64,000 nt of DNA from Lates calcarifer (lineage: Eukaryota > Chordata > Actinopteri > Centropomidae), in assembly GCF_001640805.2 (NCBI RefSeq), contig NC_066837.1:26722789-26786788 (forward strand), written 5' to 3'. This document shows, piece by piece, positions 59,701 through 64,000 of this stretch. The notes under the pieces are model-generated. The model saw only the letters and a program-made list of their open reading frames with translations. It ran no database searches and was not told the DNA's origin. The number at the start of each line of letters is the position of its first letter. Position 1 is the first letter of the stretch. A program made the translations under genes and the position numbers.

Positions 59701-62700
59701 CTGGTAAATATTAGACCTAAGAGCAAATCTAAAATCAGTTTCCTGCATGTTGCCTGTGGTGTTGGTATGTTAAGAACAGTGTTCATAACATTTGAGCTGC
59801 TCAGAGAGTTTAGCTGTGCCAACCTGCGGTCACGAATTCACTTCTCTGTTTGCCTGTACTCTCTTACATTAACCCTCATGGCCAGAAAACACAGAGAGAA
59901 AGGCAAATACCGTCTTTGCTGCTGCCCACTCATTTTCTCTACCAACACTCCCTCTCACTCTTTTTTAACATCTATTTCATTCTCTCTCTTTCTATGACCT
60001 TTCTCCATCATGTTTTTCTACTACACATCAAGTGATCAAGGCTCTCTTGTGTCCATACTTACTTTACGTGTGCATGTTTGTATCAGGCTTCTTTGCCTGT
60101 GGATTTGTTTTTGTGTGTGTCTGCGTATGTTTTGCTCAAGTGAAGAAAAGATGTTATGATACCTCTTTTAGAGCTTAGAGCTAATATAATACATGCTATA
60201 CAACATTCTGTGCAGTGCTGTCCCACTGCAACCATCGCACCCAACTTGAATTAGCTGTCAGTCAGAACCACCTTATTCATTTATCTCATAACTCGACAGA
60301 AAACGACTCAGGCTCCAAGTCCATTCATATATTTTAATGACAAATCAAACCTGTCATATTGTCGTAGACCTTTTACATCACAGATATGCAGGTGTGAGTA
60401 TGTACCATAAAGATTCAGAGAGCAAGGCAAAATAGATTTGACTAAAATATAACAAATGTTGTCGACAAGCAAAAATAAAGTAAATTGATAAAATAAAACA
60501 ATGACAACCATAGATTACAAGAAAAACATACACATCATTAGGTCAGCGTGTCTACTTATGAATGACATCATCAAAAAGAAACCACACTCCATTTGAATTT
60601 TGTAAGTGATCCATTTAAAGTGAACCCTAGTTTCTCAGCTTGAAGACGGATGCACGGTATAAAAGATCTAATGAGGAATCAGTTGTATTTCTGATGGAGC
60701 TGTTATCAGCGATGAAATTAACTGATGCCAAATAAACCAGGACTGAAATCTTCAAGATTCTAAATTTAAAGCAACTTCATTTGATTTATTTTTGTAACTT
60801 TCAAAACCCAAAAGCAACCAATCTAAAATGTTGTCAATCATTTTAAACCCTAACATTTGAAAAAGCTTTGTTTCGATAAGCAACTGCAATGATGATCAAT
60901 TAATCTGTCAGCTATTTCAGCACTAGTATTTAGTGCTTGAGTTTACTTGTCTTCTTTCTGTATAGCTCACCTCACACAGATATTGTTCTCTGTTGTGTGT
61001 GTGCTGTCCCTGTAGCATTAGTGTAGCATGCTAGCAGGCAGTCACTGATAAAGAGCCTGATTGAAGGCGATACCTGACAGCTGGCAGTAGGACTGATGTG
61101 TGTGTGTTGTCAGCTTTGGGCACACAGACAGTTAATTTTCTCATACTCTTGTCACACTGCCACATAATAGCCTTGTGCCAGTTATGACGCTCAGGTTTGA
61201 TATATTTAGGCATCGTGGTCTCTTCATGGTGCTTTTTAGCTCATTGACAGTTTGAGCTTGAGTGGGCCTGGATTTGTTTTCCAGTATGGGTGTCATTTAG
61301 CCTCATAATGGCAGCCAAATGTAGCCAGTGTTTCATTTATAAACTAGTAATGCCTGTCCTGTTCCATGTTAGAAATAGTGATGTTGTGTATTTGTGTGAC
61401 CAAGCTGATTGTGGCCACAAATGGATGAGTGCAGAACATCATGTGGAACGCATTGGTCAGCAGGTTGGGAACGTGACACTTGCGATGGCTATAAAGTCAA
61501 CATGTGGCCACGTGCCAGCATTAAAAAAGTTTTTGTAATTTCAGTGCCCTTACTTCACTTAGAAACCCTCAGCTTTTTTTATTGTTCTATTACAGAGCAG
61601 CTCTGCTGTGTCCATTCCTCACCATCATCCTTTAATTTGTCCGCCATCTTTGTTGTTGAGCTTCATCCAAAGACAGCCCTTGCTCTGCTGTCTGTGCTTT
61701 TATTGAATGTGCCTGTATTGTGTTACATTAGAGCCCAGATTGGATTCAACTGAGGACTGCTTTTGTTTCATGCAGAGGCATCAAGAAGCTACAAGTTATT
61801 GAGATACCTTACTTCGCTTTCAATTTCTCTTTGAGTTTTCCAGCCCAGCATGCCTCCTCTGCTTTTCTATTCTCTTTTAAGCCTCACTTGTTCTTTTTCA
61901 TTTTCCTTCTCCATGTCACCCCTTTTTCACTTTCTCCCTGTGTCCTCTGTTTGGGAGTGTAGTTTGAAATTCTACCCTTTTGCCTTGTTAGAAGTTTGGT
62001 AGTTATTGAGATGAAAAGCAGCACACTTGTCTTGTCAAATGGCCTTTTCAAGGCCAATGCAGTGTGGATTATTTGCTGAACATGTTGCAGCTGCCAAACA
62101 GGTTTGCATCATGTCTCTGGCCAGTATAATTGTCATTTCTCCTTTGGTCTGTCTTTCTCTATCTGTGTGCTGTCCTCCATCTCTCCATCTCTTGCTGTAT
62201 CTTCCTTCCCTGCCTGGCTGCAGCCTGTGAACCCCTGCTGTCCTCTCAGCTAACTGTCTCTGCATTATGTATCGGTGAGCTGCAGCTCAAACACTTCACT
62301 ACTGATTTGCTTTGAGGTTTTGTCTTATCACCCTGGAAACACCAAACTGCACGGCAGAGGAAGCGTGCCAGTGATGGTAATGATGCAACACACTTTTTAG
62401 GCTTGATTAATGTACCATTATACTGAGAGGCCATAACAACACTTTTCACTCTTTTTCAGTAATGACATGATGGACATGAGTGAGTGGGTCATCTGCTGTG
62501 CCAAATACATCAACATTTAGAGATGCCACTTATTTACTGTAACAGCAGCAACATGGCAGATCTTATTCTGTATGTAGTCTTTCTGTTTCCAGCCTAAATG
62601 GAAAAACAAGAAAGAAGTAACAAGTATTGTTAGGATCTTATCAGTAAGGTTTTAAAGGGGCACTCTAACATGACACTTGTCATGTTATTCTGGCCATTGG

Positions 62701-64000
62701 AGCCACTTGCTAACTTCATCTGTTTTGCTACAGTTAGCTCACTCTTGAGAACATTTGAACCTGTCCACTTAAGGTGCAGTCCACACAGTGTAAACAGAAG
62801 CACAACACAGTAGCATGATGCTGTTTACATCTGTTTACATATTTGATCCATCTGATGCTGTGACTGTGCCTTTTCCGAACTGCTGTCTTACTGTGCTATG
62901 ATAGAATACACTGTATATATTGACCCATATGCACTTTTTAATTTAATTTTGCTATGTCACTTTGGAGATGCTCAACAGAATCTCAGTAAAGATGGACCAG
63001 TTTTCCATCTACCAGATGGCACTGACAGCAATTTACCAAACATTGAATATGTCATGCCATGCTTATGCACTTGAAATAGTAATGTTTACCTATTAGGTTA
63101 ATAACCAAGACCATAATTAGGGTTATTGTGTGCCAGTTATGGAGACCTGATTTCTATGGAGTGATAGATAAGGTATCCTTTTTGAAAATCTTGTGTTAAA
63201 GAATCTGATTGATAAAAAAGGCCCTTGCTCCTACTGTATGGCTAAATGTATTTTGAGCATATATTAACTATTGATGTATTCATATATGATGATACCATAG
63301 ATCTCTACCCTCAGTACATTGAGCGCTTGTTCAGTGCTGACAGCATAGACCTTTCTCACAGCACACATACATTTGATATGGCATAGCAGGAAGAGCAGAG
63401 GTGTACTTGATAACATTAATAACGAGTGAGTTACTGGTACGCTTCATGGAACTGAGGCCTCATCATTACCTGTTAGACTGGTGCCTTTTAGTGTTATGAT
63501 GAGTCAACATGTCTGCAAAACAAAAGGTCTACTCAGAATATAGCAGCTTCTACATTATGGTATGGTTGTGTTGGCTGAATTTATACTACAAGGAATTTGC
63601 TTTCTTTGCCAACAGAAACCAAGACACAAACATGTTGAATTAACAGGGGGATTTCCAGCTGTGCCACACCCATGTGACTCGAGGTAACCCCTGTCCTGTC
63701 GAGTTTGTGAAGCGGTAATCATTGTAAGAATTGTAAATGTAATGAGATTATTATCATTTTCAATGAGACATAGTAATTCAACTCACATGTCCTGTGTTTG
63801 GTGTAAAGGTGAACAACTTTCCATTCTTGTGCTTGATGAAAAAATAATAGTCAGTGGTTTGAGATAGTATATCAGGTGGAAAAATCATGTGAGATAATAA
63901 CAACCCAAATCATGTGATGATAACAATGTGGAGTTTTGTGCAGCTATTGCGTGGCTAGCAGTAGGGAAATGTGGTTTGGTTGCATCTCGTGTGCGAGCTT
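56778..64000 (+). other. rptor: RPTOR intron 3 (partial, runs off the window)
   Basis: Begins with GTGAGT. AT-rich, with a fragment of a dispersed repeat near 60.86 kb. Open frames such as 59170-59397 and 61290-61538 have no recognisable domain and look incidental. No raptor exon 4 was found. Confidence 0.85.
60855..60925 (-). mobile_element. Decayed end of the same MITE-like element
   Basis: GATAAGCAACTGCAATGATG followed by ATCAATTAATCTGTCAGCTA resembles the inverted end of the elements at 34.2 and 49.6 kb. Weak and short. Confidence 0.35.

Noticed and set aside
57000..64000. The next RPTOR exon
   Set aside because: No sequence encoding the expected ARYKQSLDPT-like segment was found on the plus strand before the window ends.

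Overview
This is nuclear DNA of a ray-finned fish, most likely a percomorph teleost. The genes have short exons with GT/AG introns. The flanks are full of CA/GA microsatellites and of dispersed repeats I recognise from teleost genomes: a tRNA-derived SINE, LINE 3' tails ending in AATTG or TTATC repeats, and short MITE-like elements. No prokaryotic features are present: no operons, CRISPR or phage genes. Only two genes can be named with confidence.

Layout. (1) 1-15,330: AT-rich intergenic DNA downstream of the pentraxin gene, with microsatellites, dispersed repeats and a degenerate satellite-like block at 13.36-14.58 kb. (2) 15,330-19,950, minus strand: a complete five-exon neuronal pentraxin gene (NPTX1 orthologue) with a TATA box, a partial RE1/REST-like motif in the leader and a probable 3' UTR. 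Its last exon carries a one-base insertion that shifts the frame just before the conserved C-terminus. (3) 19,950-38,700: about 19 kb between the divergent promoters. It holds an intact SINE with a perfect 15-bp target duplication, LINE fragments, a tandem duplication with a ~255-bp period split by a LINE fragment, and an exon-like ORF at 30,725-30,956 interrupted by one TGA. (4) 38,790-39,750, plus strand: CpG-rich promoter and probable non-coding first exon of RPTOR, with YY1-like and ZNF143-like motifs. (5) 40,728-64,000: the first three coding exons of RPTOR (residues 1-116 of about 1,335), with a 14.2-kb intron after the first. The gene continues past the right edge.

NPTX1 and RPTOR are neighbours in the same divergent arrangement on human 17q25.3, so the synteny supports both calls. 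They are not known to share a pathway: NPTX1 is a secreted synaptic pentraxin and RPTOR is the mTORC1 scaffold. I found no new multi-gene system. The observations most worth checking are the NPTX1 frameshift, the TGA-interrupted exon, the RE1-like motif, the two degenerate repeat arrays and several possible conserved non-coding blocks.
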